A stretch of 64,000 bases of DNA from Limnephilus marmoratus (GCA_917880885.1 OU862928.1:39978962-40042961), one strand, 5' to 3'. Positions 22,851 to 34,176 are shown, numbered from the stretch's first letter. A program made the numbers and translations. Notes: generated by a model not told the origin, from the letters alone.

Positions 22851-23300
22851 ATAACATAGAGATGCCTTCAGCTGAAATTGTGTATTTTACCAAGAAGAAG
22901 AAGATTACAAATCCAATAAATTAAAAATAAAAAAAATGGCTAGAATCCGAAATTTACCTAGATTTGTCGTCGCTTTAGTTCGTTTTACTCCAACAGACCA
23001 AAACGTAAATCGTGAGAAACAGCGCTTTAAAGTTTTTTTTACGAAAAAGGCATATAAAATTAAATAAGCTAAATTGTAAGTCTACTAAAATGTTTTAAAG
23101 TATTACAAATTGTTTTTTTTTAAGTACAATATGTTCTAAATGTATAAAATTACGCAGAAAAAACGTTTTTAATTTGGATGTTGGCCAAAGTGACGAATTC
23201 TTGTTTGCGAAAGTTGGATATTGGACAAAGGACAGTGGATGTTAGACAAGAGCGCGTACTCTTGCGTGAAGTTACTTTATCTAACGTGCTTGGTATTACA
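22850..23300 (+). repeat. Repeat Y, copy 1 (right part) and an inverted repeat partner of 31310-31715
   Basis: 22855-22975 matches Y copy 2 at 40150-40270 ('catagagatgcct', 'aattgtgtattttaccaag'). From 22975 ('gtcgtcgctttagttcg', 'ttttactccaacagacc') to about 23300 the sequence is the inverted counterpart of 31310-31715. The two may be opposite-facing copies of one TIR-less repeat, or halves of a larger inverted structure. No coding sequence. Confidence 0.55.
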
Positions 23301-23644
23301 GGGAGATCGGAAAGCATTTGAATTCATTGAACTTTGATAGGTACTTATGGATTTAGCTTATGTGTCCTATGTTTTCGCAGTGAGACCTAAATATTCGGGT
23401 GTGATTTTTAAATAGTTTCTTATAACATTCGACAATTTTTTAGAAATAATTTCTTTCTTGGTTGGGAAACAACTTTCAAGAGTAATTTTTTGTTAAATAA
23501 TAACATCGTAAAATCATCAATGAAAACGTACGTTTTCAGATAATTATACTTATTAAATAATGTTTCAGGCGTGTTTTATTGTTGGCTGCTAGTCGTCAAC
23601 CGTTAGTCATCAGATAGGTCCTACGTTTATTAGTTATTATTTGA

Positions 23645-24070
23645 GAGGCGGGTATGGGTACCGCCGATCCCGGAACCATTTATTGGATAACCAACACCTC
23701 TGCCATAGGTCACCCCAAGTGGTTCGCTACGTTTGGTGACTTAGCAGGGGTGGCCGGGTTCTGTCTCGTTGTGAGTTTTGTCTGGATCCTGGCGACGGAT
23801 GCGTCTGCCCACAAACTGCGTGGCAGGCCGGATCGGGAAAGACTGGTTGAGGAAGATCTGTAGACCTCTCCAGCAGGACTCTCGGAACATCGCTTTACCC
23901 GCAGTGGGGAGGGATTGATTCATACGTGCGTCACTCCTTGACACACTGACTCCCAGATTCCTACCCACCCCTCATACCTTTTTCTTCCCACAACTTACTC
24001 TACTTCCTTCCTAAAAATGACATAGGCCCTGAGGGGAATTATTTTCCTCAGGGCCTACTGTGTGGAGCTG
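23645..24070 (+). repeat. Repeat X, near-full copy
   Basis: Starts GAGGCGGGTATGGGTACCGC and runs about 425 bp to a small palindrome (CCCTGAGGGGAATTATTTTC and its complement side CTCAGGG), ending 'tactgtgtggagct'. Non-coding. The last ~90 bp match the end of a LINE (25060-25246 and 47925-48030), so X is probably a SINE-like partner using that LINE's tail. Confidence 0.8.
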
Positions 24071-24072
24071 TC

Positions 24073-24420
24073 AAAAGGTCTCCCCAAGTGGTTCGCTTCG
24101 TTTGGTGACTTAGCAGGAGTGCCTGGGTTCATGGGGTGAGGTTTGTCCAGGTCTTGACGGCGGATGAGTCTGCCCACCAGCTGCGTGGCGGGCCGGATCG
24201 AGAGAGACTGCGTGAAGGAGTCCTTTGGACCTTTCCAGCCGGACTCTCTCGACCCCATTGCCTTGCACCGCGGTTGGACAGTTTCTTACGTCCGTCACTC
24301 CTATACACACTAGCCCCCAGATTCCTACCCACCCCTCATTCATGTTTCCATCCTAGAACTTCCTATTCTTCCTTTCCTCAAAAAGACCCTCCACACAGCA
24401 TCCCCTCGTAGGCCCTGAGA
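24073..24420 (+). repeat. Repeat X, second tandem copy, 5'-truncated
   Basis: Begins within X ('ccccaagtggttcgctt') directly after the first copy and ends at 'ccctgagaacata', giving a head-to-tail X dimer. Divergence between the two is about that seen between dispersed copies. Confidence 0.75.
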
Positions 24421-25009
24421 ACATATATTGTAAAGCGTTTTTGCACTAAAACAATGCTATTCAAATTATCCATATAATATACACTCGTATTATTTTTATC
24501 ATATTTATTACGGCATATAAATCGGAGATTTAGTATGATCAGACCCGAAAGGTTGGATTGATTTACGTGACTTTATTTTTATGTTAATACTCAGAGCCGG
24601 TTTTAGCACTACCAGCGCCCTGGGCGAGATTTCCACGGCGCCCCCTAAGCAGTGGCGTAGCGTGGGTTTCGGCCGCCCGGGGCGGAGGAAAATTTTGCCG
24701 CCCCCCCCCCCACCCTATCTTCTACAGGTGCTTCTTCCGCAGATTTTCAAGCACTGACCGGGGGGGGTGGGAGGGGGGGGGGGGAAGGAGTAAGTATCCT
24801 TTTTTTATGCTGGTTTTTATAACCCCATGTGCCGAGTACTCTTCCAATAAAATCATGCTTATAAATTCAACTACAAATTTATATATAACTGCTCTCAGAA
24901 ATCGACAAATGTATGCCTGTAATAGAATTTCGCATCTGCATCACGTATGGAAGGCACCTCAGATGCAAAGCTTCACTCGGTACACGATGAACCGGCAATT
25001 TATTTTATA

Positions 25010-27500
25010 TTGATAACACAAAACTGGTTTAAATTAAACTAAATGTGCAGAGTGCAATGTGCGGCTCGGCTGTGGAACGATTTGCCAGCCTCTGTGTTTC
25101 ATCCCTCCTACAACATAGGTCTCTTCAAGACCCGTGTTCACTCCTTCCTTTCCTCAAAAAGACCCTCCACACAGCATCTTCAAAGATGACATAAGCCCTG
25201 AGGGAAGTTATTTTCCTCTGGGCCTCCTGTGTGGAGTTACTGTAAAAAAAAAAAGTGTATCAAAACTACACTCAGAACTTATAAATGGTTTTTCTTTGAT
25301 TCTAGCGGCACTTACATTCTGAACACAAAACTGGTTTTAATTAAATCTGTATGTGGTGAATTAAAACTACATTCAGACCATGAAAATGGCTTTTTCTTTA
25401 ACCGGCACTTACTTTCTGAACACAAAACTGGTTTTAATTAAATCTGTATGCGGTAAGTTAAAACTAAACTCAGAACATCGGGGCGGAGGAAAATTTCGTC
25501 GCCCCCTTATTAGGGTACTTCAAGCGGCGGGGGAGGGGGGGGGGGGGGTTGTTTATGGAATTCCTGTTTTTTTATTACGACTTATTTATATAAGAGCGGA
25601 TTTTTTTTTAATAATCACATTTGACGAGTGTTCTTTCAACGAAAATCATGTTTATAAATTCTACTCCTTAATTGATTGATTGATATTGCGTTAGAGTCCC
25701 CAAATAATAGTAGCACACGCAACAATCAATTTTTCAGAATTTTACAGCATTATGTAATTCAAATGTAAAGTTTCACTTGATGCACGATGCATCTGCAACT
25801 CGTTATTTAATGTATCGTTGTATTCTGAACACAAAACCCATTTGTATGTGGTGAATTAAAACTACACTCAGAACACGAAAATAGTTTTTCTTTGATTTTG
25901 GCATTAAATAATTTGTCTGCAACTGAAATTTTATAACTGCACATCGAATAACAGAATGTTTTCTTTCGAAATGTGTCAGCAGATGAATCCAACTAGAATT
26001 TGACATTCTGTATTGGTTAAAACTTAACTCAAATTATATAAATTTAATTTAATTAAAACATTTAACTCAAATTATTACCACATTGACATTTTTAACTCAA
26101 CTTTACGTGGCATTAAACGAAAACTCACCAAGCACCATGACTCAAACTAGAAAGTTCAATCCCTATATATATATTCCCATCCTTTGCATCTTAATCCTAT
26201 TCCTATGTTCCTCCTCCCCCCCCCCCCCCCCTTTTTATACTTTGTAACTAAAAAATAAAACTTACATATCACACTTTATTATTATAACTATCATCAGTGG
26301 AAAGTTCATAATTGGCATAATTAACATCCTATTATTTTATTATTTTGTAATCTCTGATTTGCTGTCAACTTTTTCTAAAATAAATAAAATTTAATTAAAT
26401 TAAATTAAATCTCTACCTTGCGAATTAAAACTACACTCGGAACATGAAAATGGTTTTTCTTTGAATCTGCAAATATGCAGACTATGTATGTGCTGCCAAT
26501 ATTATAACTATTGAATAATATAATAATTAATTATATATAATATTATAACTATTGAATAATATATTAATATAATAATTCGATTGAATATTATAACTTAATA
26601 AGAGGATGTTTTCCTTCGAAATGTGTCAACAGATGAATCCAACAAATTTACATTCTCAACACAAAATTAGTTTGAATTAAGTCTGTATGCGGCGAATTAA
26701 AACTACACTCAGAACATGAATATGGTTTTTGTTTGATTCTGGCAGCACATACTGAGTCTGCAACTAGAATTTTATAACTGAACTTCGAATTAAATAATGA
26801 TTTAGTTTGAATTGTGGCAGCAGATGAATCCTCAAATGGAATTTTACATTCGGAAAACTGGTTTAACCCTTCGAAGAATTAGAAACAAATATCTTTAAAC
26901 TTTTACCTGTCACTGTTTGCGCACAAAATTTCCCGTTCTTCCCATGCATTTTAAATGTTCCTTTTTTTGCTTTTTTTTATTCTTTTACAAAAAACAAAAT
27001 TGTTCTACAATCTAGATAAAGTAATTTTTCTGACGTGCTTATTAGAACACTATTGTTTCTAAATATAAAAATTTTGGCATTGGAAATTTGAATTGGCTCA
27101 AAAATACATGCCTCCAAATATTCGAATTAAAGTACCTAAAATATAATAAACCTAAAAAATTTAAATACAGATTTCTTTTCTGAAAAAAATTGAATATAAC
27201 TGTATCTTAACTTTTTATCGCAATCACAAATTTATTTTAAAAATAAATGGGTGGGTCAATTTGCGTCTCCTGCGATTAGACGGGCTAAATTAAATCTGTA
27301 TTTGGCAAATTAAAACTACACTCAGAATATGAAAATGGTTTCTCTTTGATTCTGGCAGCACATACAAAGTCTGCAGCTAGAATTTTATATCTGCACCTCT
27401 AATAAAATAATGGTATCTTTCGAAATGTATCAGCAGATGAATACATCTGAACACAATTCAGGTTTTAATTAAGAGTGAATCTGTTTGCAAGTTATTGACT
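25010..27500 (-). pseudogene. Decayed zinc-finger array carried inside hAT element 2
   Basis: Units of ~84-bp multiples recur on the - strand with readable framework pieces KLFSCSECSFNSPH, HFERKHSVI and FSCSECSF, separated by stops and frameshifts. The best stretch is about 25803-26006. The same unit type occurs outside this element at 12.56-13.36 and 36.4-37.1 kb. Stretches of simple AT sequence (26040-26400, 26500-26600, 26880-27240) interrupt the array. No functional protein is possible. Confidence 0.6.
25050..25246 (+). mobile_element. LINE 3' terminal fragment
   Basis: The end of an RT reading frame is recognisable in translation (RLWNDLPASV-type residues: 'cggctgtggaacgatttgcc'). The tail 'aaaaagaccctccacacagc' and 'ctgagggaagttattttcct' follows. 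The same LINE end occurs inverted at 47925-48350, and its last ~90 bp equal the 3' part of repeat X. Confidence 0.7.
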
Positions 27501-28435
27501 TTAATCAGTTTCTTTACGGTTTCCAGTACGGTTTTCCTACGAATTGCGAAATTTGCAGCGTAAATAAATATAATTATTGAAATTTTTAATAAATAATAAA
27601 AAAAGAGTTGGATTCGTAAACGAAAGTATCGTAGAACATTTTCAAATAATGATTTGAAATGGTTTAAATTTTTCCAATATAATGATATAATTTTTTGTGA
27701 AAATTTTCCGCCCCCCTTAAAAGTGCCTCCCGGGGTGCCCCCCCCCCCCCCACGCTACGCCACTGCCCCTAAGTGCAATACAATTCCATACGAAAAAAGG
27801 CTATGAGTATAATGAAATAACCGTTTATAAAAACAAACTATTTATTTAATAAACTAATGAAATTTCACTTTTCTAGTCTTCCTATCGGCGAAATTGATAA
27901 CCTAATAAAATTCTTTGATTAGGTTTTATCAAAATCGATGTTTTTAGCAATTTCATTTTCGATCGAAAAAGTTGCCAAGTTTGTCAATTTAGATTGAGAT
28001 TTTGTCGATCACAGATAGGTTTTTATCTTGAATGAATTGTTTCATTGTTTGCTAGTTTTTTTATGAAATGAGAATTAGAGAAATGTCGTCCTATATCATT
28101 CTTCGGATAATTATCAATGTGAGTTAGCACTGGGCCACGCTTAAAAATATTAAAATGAGATGCATAATGTGCTTCTCTATGGTTGGGGATTCCCGGTAAA
28201 ATGAACTGCAGCAGTGCTCCGATCGAAGGGATTGTACACCACGTTCCAATTCTAGTGTTGCCACCATAACAATTTTTTTCATAAATTTGAATTTGAATTT
28301 ACGAGTAAGTAGGCCTGGCTCAAAGAGCGAGGGAATATAAAGGAGCGCCTGCGGCGCCTGTGGCGCCCCTTTATGTCCGGCGCCCTGGGCGGTCGCCCAA
28401 CCGCGCCCTACCCTAACGCCGCTACTGTTAATACT

Positions 28436-28760
28436 ACACAAGAGTCCCAACCACTCCCAACCGCCTGGACCAAGTCAGGCTATACATAGCATACCCAATT
28501 TTGTGAGGCTGGATGTAGCGGGAAGGGGATGCAGTTATGAAGGTTGGTAAGTACCTGGCTATTCAGATCGAGTCAACAACCACGGCTAAAGCCATTTCAA
28601 GCAATGCTTCAATTCGAAATGGCGGTCTTACATCAGGGTGATACTGAGAGTATCTTCCACTCTGGAACGTGTCGCAAATACAGCATGTATATATATTTAT
28701 ATATTTTTTTATTGAATTGTGTTATTTCACTATTTAAACATAAAAAACACATATACCTAC
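28436..28760 (-). repeat. SINE Z copy (- strand), split by hAT element 1
   Basis: Reading down the - strand from about 28690, this copy follows SINE Z: 'gtggaagatactctcagtat', 'aagcattgcttgaaatgg', 'gaatagccaggtactt', ending in 'ttgtgtagtattaa'. The tail continues on the far side of hAT element 1 at about 24591-24570. The TTAATACT duplication of the hAT lies in the SINE tail, so the SINE was there first. Confidence 0.7.
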
Positions 28761-28804
28761 ACGTACGTTTTTTTAATGGTTAAAGTTGTGAAATATGTAC
28801 CTAC

Positions 28805-29228
28805 ATATATATTTAGATTAGCTCCACACAGGTGGCCCTGAGGAAAATAATTTCACTTTGGAGGAGTCTTTATAAGGAAGGTAAGGATAGGAAATTTGGG
28901 AAGAAAAAGGGTATGAGGGGTGGGTAGGAATCTGGGGGTCAGTGTGTCCGGGAGTGACGGACGTATGAATCTATCTCTCCAATTGCGGTGCAAGGCGAGA
29001 GTCGGGAGAGTCCGGCTGGAAAGGTCAAAAAGCCTCCCTTAACCAATCTCTCTCTCGCCACGCAACAGGTGGGCAGTCGTATCCGCCGCCAAGACCTGGA
29101 CGAACTTCACCCCATGAACCCGGGCACCCTTGCTAAGTCACCAAACGTAGCGAACCACTCGGGGTGACCTATGGCAGAGATGGTGGTTATCCAATAAATG
29201 GTTCCCGGGACGGCGGTACCCATACCCG
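28805..29228 (-). repeat. Repeat X, full copy (- strand)
   Basis: Head at 29228 (GGGGCGGGTATGGGTACCGC on the - strand), tail at 28805 ('ctcagggccacctgtgtgga'). It is about 424 bp, matching the 23645 copy end to end, which fixes the family length near 425 bp. Confidence 0.8.
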
Positions 29229-29261
29229 CCCCCCAAATAAACAAATCTACCAAAATAAAAA

Positions 29262-29336
29262 ATTACTTGTGCACGATGGGATTGAAATTTGCGACATCCG
29301 TTTCGCTAGTTGAGAGTCTTATCCCTCGACCAAAGG
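29262..29336 (-). repeat. tRNA-derived SINE head (degenerate)
   Basis: On the - strand, GGTCGAGGGATAAGACTCTC (box A-like) is followed about 30 nt later by AATTTCAATCCC (box B-like) and GTGCAC. The arrangement matches a tRNA-related SINE promoter, but the copy is too degraded and lacks a body; it is not a functional tRNA gene. Confidence 0.4.
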
Positions 29337-29760
29337 AGGCCGTCGTGTGATAACAGAAGTGTAGTATCCAACATTTTAAAATAAAAAGTTAACTCGAAGG
29401 ATTTTGAAACACAATAGATAGCTACAAGTTCTTTATAAATGTATAAAACAATAGACGACGAGTTCTTTGTAAAAATGATCCTATGTTCGAACACATGGGA
29501 TGTGATTTACCGTCTATTACACAATACAGACTTGTAAAAAAAAGAGGTCATAAAACAATCCTAACCACCAACCACATTTTTAGCTTCATAACAAATGTAT
29601 TCCAGTATTTGAGGTACCACTTAGTTGGGCCAAATTATTAGAAGGGTTACAAAAGGAGCTGAAATTAAATAACTGGAAATTGATCTAAGTAAAAAAAGTC
29701 AAATGAATGATGGGATACCTAATCATTAAAGATGTGCGAATAGTAGGTAATAACGTTTTT
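29336..29760. other. No gene seen
   Basis: AT-rich non-coding sequence between a SINE head and the ~118-bp tandem repeat. ORFs are short and without motifs. Confidence 0.4.
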
Positions 29761-29789
29761 ATTGACAATCCAAAGCTCGAACAAAATAA

Positions 29790-30880
29790 AACTCGAATAG
29801 GTGAGAAATAAACAAGCACATAAGAAATATGAGGCACTCAATGTATAAAATAATAGAAATGCTTTCATTTTCATTCGTTGTACAATTCTCCCATGAAGAT
29901 TTCAATAATAAGATATTTATAGGTACACAAATACAACTGATCTTTGGCACTAAATATACCAAAAATGTTTTCATTGTTACACTAAGATTTGGTTGATTAA
30001 AATAATAAGATACTTTAGGCATTAAATGTACCGAAAACAAAAACCTGTTTATTTCCTTATTCTAATAATTAACATGTTTTAAATATCTCAGGTAGAATTC
30101 TGACACAAATATTTGGTAGATAAACACATAAATATTAGATACTAAAAGCAAAAAAACTCCTGCATTGTCTTTATTTTAATAATTGTGTTTTGTATTACAA
30201 GTAGGTACCTATTCTTACACAAAGATTTAAATAATTAGGTAAAGGTAGATAAACATGAAGCTATTACTCACTAAATGTGCCAAAAACAAATTCGTTGTAC
30301 TTATTCGAAAAATTGCCTTGTTTTAAATATCACAAGTAGAATTTTTACACGAAGATTTGGCTGATATACAGATATTTTAGGAACTAAATGTACCGAAAAT
30401 GAAAACTCCTTGATTTCCTTATTTTAATAATTGGCTTGTTTTAAATATCATAAGTCGAATAATTACATGCAAATTTGGTTGATAAACAAACAGATATTTT
30501 AGGAACTAAATATACCGAAAATTAAAACTCCTTCATTTCCTTATTCTAATTGTTGGCTTTTTTTAAGTATCTGAAGTATAATAATGCTTTCACTAAGATT
30601 TGGTGGATGGACACATATATTAGGTATATAGGTACTATAATACATCAGTCCTTATTCTAATAATTGTGTTTTTTAAATATCACAAGTAGGTATTTTTGAA
30701 CAAAGATTTAAATAATTACGTAAAGGTTGATAAACATACCGATTCTACGCATTAAATGTGCTTAAAACAAAAGCTCATTCAATGTTCTTATTCTTATAAT
30801 TGTTTTAAATATCATAAATAGGTATTTTTACACGAAGATTTAAATAATTACGTATAAACATACCGATACCTCTTTATACA
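29790..30880 (+). repeat. Diverged tandem repeat, period ~115-140 bp
   Basis: About eight to nine units share the order 'ttaaatatcacaagtag', 'acacgaagattt', 'gataaacatacag', 'aggaactaaatgtaccgaaa', 'cattttcttattctaataatt'. Unit starts fall near 30080, 30195, 30335, 30450, 30565, 30690 and 30810, with earlier diverged ones from about 29790. AT-rich and non-coding. It resembles a minisatellite, or the internal repeats of an unidentified transposon. Confidence 0.75.
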
Positions 30881-30899
30881 CATACGCCTTAAGGATCAA

Positions 30900-31690
30900 A
30901 TTCCGAGTGTATTCCGTATAATGTCGTCCTTATACTCTTCGTTAATTGATTTTTCTCAATTTCAGTCAATTCGTTTTAATATTTTAATTGGTTAAATTAA
31001 ATTAAAACAGCGACGAAGGTTATTTCAATTTTTAGTACGATATTTCACCACAATATAGAACTTGGCATTTATTACAATATTTTCTCAAAAAATACACAAC
31101 TTTATTATAACCACCCTGTAACGGACGACAAGTTGATGCAATTTGCTGAGAAAATATTGTAATATTAATTATCTGTTATGTTTTCCTTCAAAATTTTTAA
31201 CCTTTTCCACAGTTTACATCTTTATACATTTTGCCTGAAGAAATCTCCCAGAAAACCACTAAAGTAACTTGGTAACTGGCATAATCATAAGTGAAGATAT
31301 TTACTTTCGTGGGGCTAAACGAACGAATGTTTGGAATGAAAGCAATCACGTGGTCCTCCGCTGCGCTGCTATTGGCTGTGTGGTCTGTTAGAGCAATACG
31401 CCCGGAACCGAGAGTTTGAATTTCGCACGTTGGCTAAGATACAGCTTGGATGTTGGAGAAATTCCTATGAAATTTGACTGAACGGCCGGTTTAAAAACGG
31501 GAGTCCTTTTGGCCAACGTGTGGATGTTGGATAAATACGCTCGAAAATTTGTTTCATTTTGGAGGACGTAAGACAAAGTGCGTTTTGAAAACCCCCTAAA
31601 TAATTTTTTTAAATTTTTTTTTTCACTTGCATTGTATACATAAAGACTTTCTGAGAACTACTGCATACTTAACTCAATTTCGCTAAAAAT
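30900..31690. other. No gene; small hairpin and repeat partner
   Basis: Contains an imperfect inverted repeat (ACAATATTTTCTC near 31073 and GAGAAAATATTGT near 31148). From 31310 it is the inverted counterpart of 22975-23300 ('ttggatgttggataaatac' context). Nothing coding. Confidence 0.45.
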
Positions 31691-32060
31691 GGTCTGTTGG
31701 AGTAAAACGAACTAGAGCGACGTTGTGATGATTTCCCTAAAACATATATTTTTCTCCCCTAGATCTAGGGAAATTTCCATAGACAACCCACCCAGCCGTA
31801 AACAAAACACCAAAAATCAACAGAATACAACTGGAAACCAGTCTTGCCATTTGCCAAAAATGAAAAACAAAGTTTTAGGGTTGAAAAAACCTTGTTTTGA
31901 AGAATAACAAAATATGTTTTTGGAAAACTTTTATTGAGAATATAAACAAGAACATAACAGTACCTTGGCAAAGCATTTATAATACTTTATCATATAGGTA
32001 TACAAAATATATTGTATATACAAAAAAAATCGCACAAATAAAAAAATAAAAGTTTTATTT
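31690..32060 (+). repeat. Repeat Y, terminal part
   Basis: Matches the end of Y copy 2 (40262-40680): 'gatgatttccctaaaa', 'tctcccctagatctaggg', 'aactggaaaccagtcttgcc', 'tttggaaaacttttattgag', 'tttaatgtttaaccgccatc'. It forms the outer flank of the duplicated unit containing zinc-finger gene B; the corresponding flank of gene C is identical in order, so Y was there before the duplication. Confidence 0.7.
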
Positions 32061-32120
32061 AATGTTTAACCGCCATCAAGTTCAAAGTGAGAAACTACAT
32101 TTGAAATTAAATATATTAAG

Positions 32121-32510
32121 ACTCTTGACTCACATTCCGGAGGTCGCGGGTTCGAACCCGGCATGCGCAAATAAATTTTATTTGATTAATTTGTGTTATT
32201 TCACAATTAATTCATTTAAAATAATATATAGTATATTTGCGGCATGTTCCAGATTGGAAGATACTATTAGTATCGCCCTGGTGTAAGACCACCATTCAGA
32301 ATTGAAACGTTGCTTGAAAATGGCTTTAGCCGTGTTTAGTGACCAGATCTGAATAGCCAGGTACTTCCCAACCTTCCTCTTCCCCACCTCCTTCCCCTCC
32401 CCACTACCTTCAGCCTCACAACATACCCCAATTGGGGATGCCATAGTCTCACTGGCTCCAGACGGGAGCAGTTGAGATTCTTGTGCGGTATTCACTGTAA
32501 AAAAAAAAAT
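32121..32510 (+). repeat. SINE Z, reference copy
   Basis: A tRNA-related head with a perfect box B (GGTTCGAACCC, about 32149-32159) and 3' acceptor-like GCATGCGC starts the element. The body ('ggcatgttccagattgg', 'gttgcttgaaaatggcttt', 'gaatagccaggtacttcc', 'attggggatgccatagtctc') leads to a poly(A) tail at 32498-32509. Total is about 390 bp. Box A is weak. It is absent from the matching position of the gene C duplicate, so it inserted after the duplication. Confidence 0.75.
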
Positions 32511-32849
32511 ATATATAATTTAATTAAAATGTATTTTATTTTTTTCAAATCCATTAGAAGAAGAATAACTCCTCCCACAACTTCAATAATTTATTTTTTA
32601 TACAATTCGTAGTAGTTAGCAAACGAACCTAATTAAAGTTGCATGATTGTTGACAAAGATAATACATAATTAGCTAAGAAAAGATTGAGAACCGGTATTC
32701 AAGTTCTAAAATTACATTCTTCACTCAAATGCAATATATTTTCAGTAACCGGTAAAAAAAGAGCGTGGAGGAGTAAGATATATAAGCGACCATAAAAACC
32801 TTGCAAACATGGTAAATAGTAGGGGTAAGCATATGAGGTTTGTATCGTC

Positions 32850-33205
32850 CCTCTTCAGAACATGAATAGCTGCATAAGGAACATAATTAAGGTTTTTGTC
32901 CAGTGTGGGTAAGCATGTGACGATTTAAATTTTCTTTACGAGAACATAAATAGCTGCATATTGAACATGAATAAGGTTTTTCTCCAGTACGGGTAAGCGT
33001 GTGACAATTTAAATGTTCCTTTCTAGAACATGAATAGCTGCATATGGAACATGAATAAGGTTTTTCTCCAGTGTGGGTAAGCGTGTGACGATTTAAATTT
33101 TCTTTTTGAGAACATGAATAAGGTTTTTCCCGAGTGTGGGTAAGCGTGTGACAATTTAAATGTACCTTTCAATAACATGAATAGCTGCATAAGGAACATG
33201 AATAA
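32850..33205 (-). pseudogene. Zinc-finger gene B, decayed 3' fingers beyond the stop
   Basis: Below the stop at 33208, four to five more finger units are readable on the - strand (PYSCSLCSYSC, KENLNRHTLTH, YSCSICSYSCSRKEHLN, RKENLNRHMLTH). One has an in-frame stop, one a deletion between its Cys pair and helix, and the last a stop before LCSLCSYS. The tail ends with TIYHVCKVF, also found at the end of gene C. Confidence 0.75.
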
Positions 33206-33207
33206 GG

Positions 33208-34085
33208 TTATTTTCCAGTATGGATAAGCGTGTGACAATTTAGATGTTCCTTTCTAGAACATGAATAGCTGCACATGGAACATGAATAAGGTTTTTCTCC
33301 AGTGTGGGTAAGCGTGTGACGATTTAAATTTTCTTTTTGAGTACATGAATAACTGCATAATGAACATGAATAAGGTTTTTCTCCAGTATGGGTAAGCGTG
33401 TGACGATTTAAATGTACCTTTCTAGAACATGAATAGCTGCATATGGAACATGAATAAGGTTTTTCTCCAGTGTGGGTAAGCGTGTGACGATATAAATTTT
33501 CCTTTTGAGAACATGAATAACTGCAAAATGAACATGAATAAGGTTTTTTTCCAGTGTGGGTAAGCGTGTGTTTCTTTAATTGCCCCTTTAGAGAACATGA
33601 ATAGCTGCACAAAGAACATAAATAAGGTTTTTCTCCAGTATGGGTCCTCAAGTGACTTTTTAAATTTCCCTTTTGAGAAGATGAATAGCTGCATAAGGAA
33701 CATGCATAAGGTTTTTCTCCAGTATGGGTAAGCATGTGAGGTTTTAACAGCCCCTTTTGAGAACATGAATAGTTGCATAAGGAACATGAATAAGGTTTTT
33801 CTCCAGTGTGGGTAAGCGTGTGACGATTTAAATTTTCCTTTCGAGAACATGAATAGCTGCATAATGAACATGAATAAGGTTTTTTTCCAGTGTGGGTAAG
33901 CGTGTGTTTCTTTAATTGTCCCCTTCGAGAACATGAATAGCTGCATAAGGAACACGCATAAGGTCTTTCTGGAGTGTGGGTAAGCGTGTGATGTTTTAAC
34001 CGTCCCCTTTCAGAACATGAATAGCTGCACAATGAACATAAATAAGGTTTTTCTGCAGGATGCGCCTTCAGATCCGTTGTTAGAT
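33208..34085 (-). CDS. Zinc-finger gene B, finger exon (10 C2H2 fingers)
   Basis: The acceptor TTTTTCAG precedes the exon start (34085), giving DLTTDLKAHPAEKPYLC in phase 1 with exon 2. Ten C2H2 fingers follow with the framework Y-S-C-S-L-C-S-Y-S-C-S, C-x2-C-x12-H-x3-H, and linkers HTGEKPY/HTGKKPY. Helix residues alternate between types RKENLNRH, RGQLKKH, QKGLLKPH, QKGNLKSH and RKEHLNCH. The ORF ends where a linker lysine codon AAA has become TAA (33208-33210). Gene C lacks this stop. Sequence below still encodes finger units, so the gene is truncated compared with its ancestor; whether the 10-finger protein is functional is unknown. Confidence 0.85.
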
Positions 34086-34176
34086 CTGAAAAAGGCGGAG
34101 GATTAAGCTTAATACGGAAGTATCTAAAATGAAAACTTAAAATTATTAAAACTAATTTAGACAAATAAAAAATTAC

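Larger units (their letters stand above)
24650..27765. mobile_element. hAT element 2, nested, 17-bp TIRs and 8-bp TSD CCCCTAAG
   Basis: The terminal inverted repeats CAGTGGCGTAGCGTGGG and CCCACGCTACGCCACTG are perfect. The 8-bp duplication CCCCTAAG flanks both sides (24642-24649 and 27766-27773). Subterminal GC-rich 'gcccggggcggaggaaaatt' sequence is repeated internally near 25478 and, inverted, near 27690. The 3.1-kb interior has no transposase. It is mainly decayed zinc-finger array sequence plus a LINE tail. Confidence 0.9.
24592..28427. mobile_element. hAT element 1, 8-bp TSD TTAATACT, holding hAT element 2
   Basis: The left end CAGAGCCGGTTTTAGCAC and right end ...GCCGCTACTG carry hAT-type CA..TG termini and are flanked by perfect 8-bp duplications TTAATACT (24584-24591 and 28428-28435). 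Subterminal 'gcgccctgggcg' words occur at both ends in inverted sense. Without the nested element it is about 0.7 kb, so non-autonomous. It sits in the 3' tail of a - strand SINE Z. Confidence 0.85.

Noticed and set aside
32121..32170. tRNA gene at the SINE Z head
   Set aside because: Box B is perfect but box A and acceptor-stem pairing are not evident, and a SINE body with poly(A) follows.
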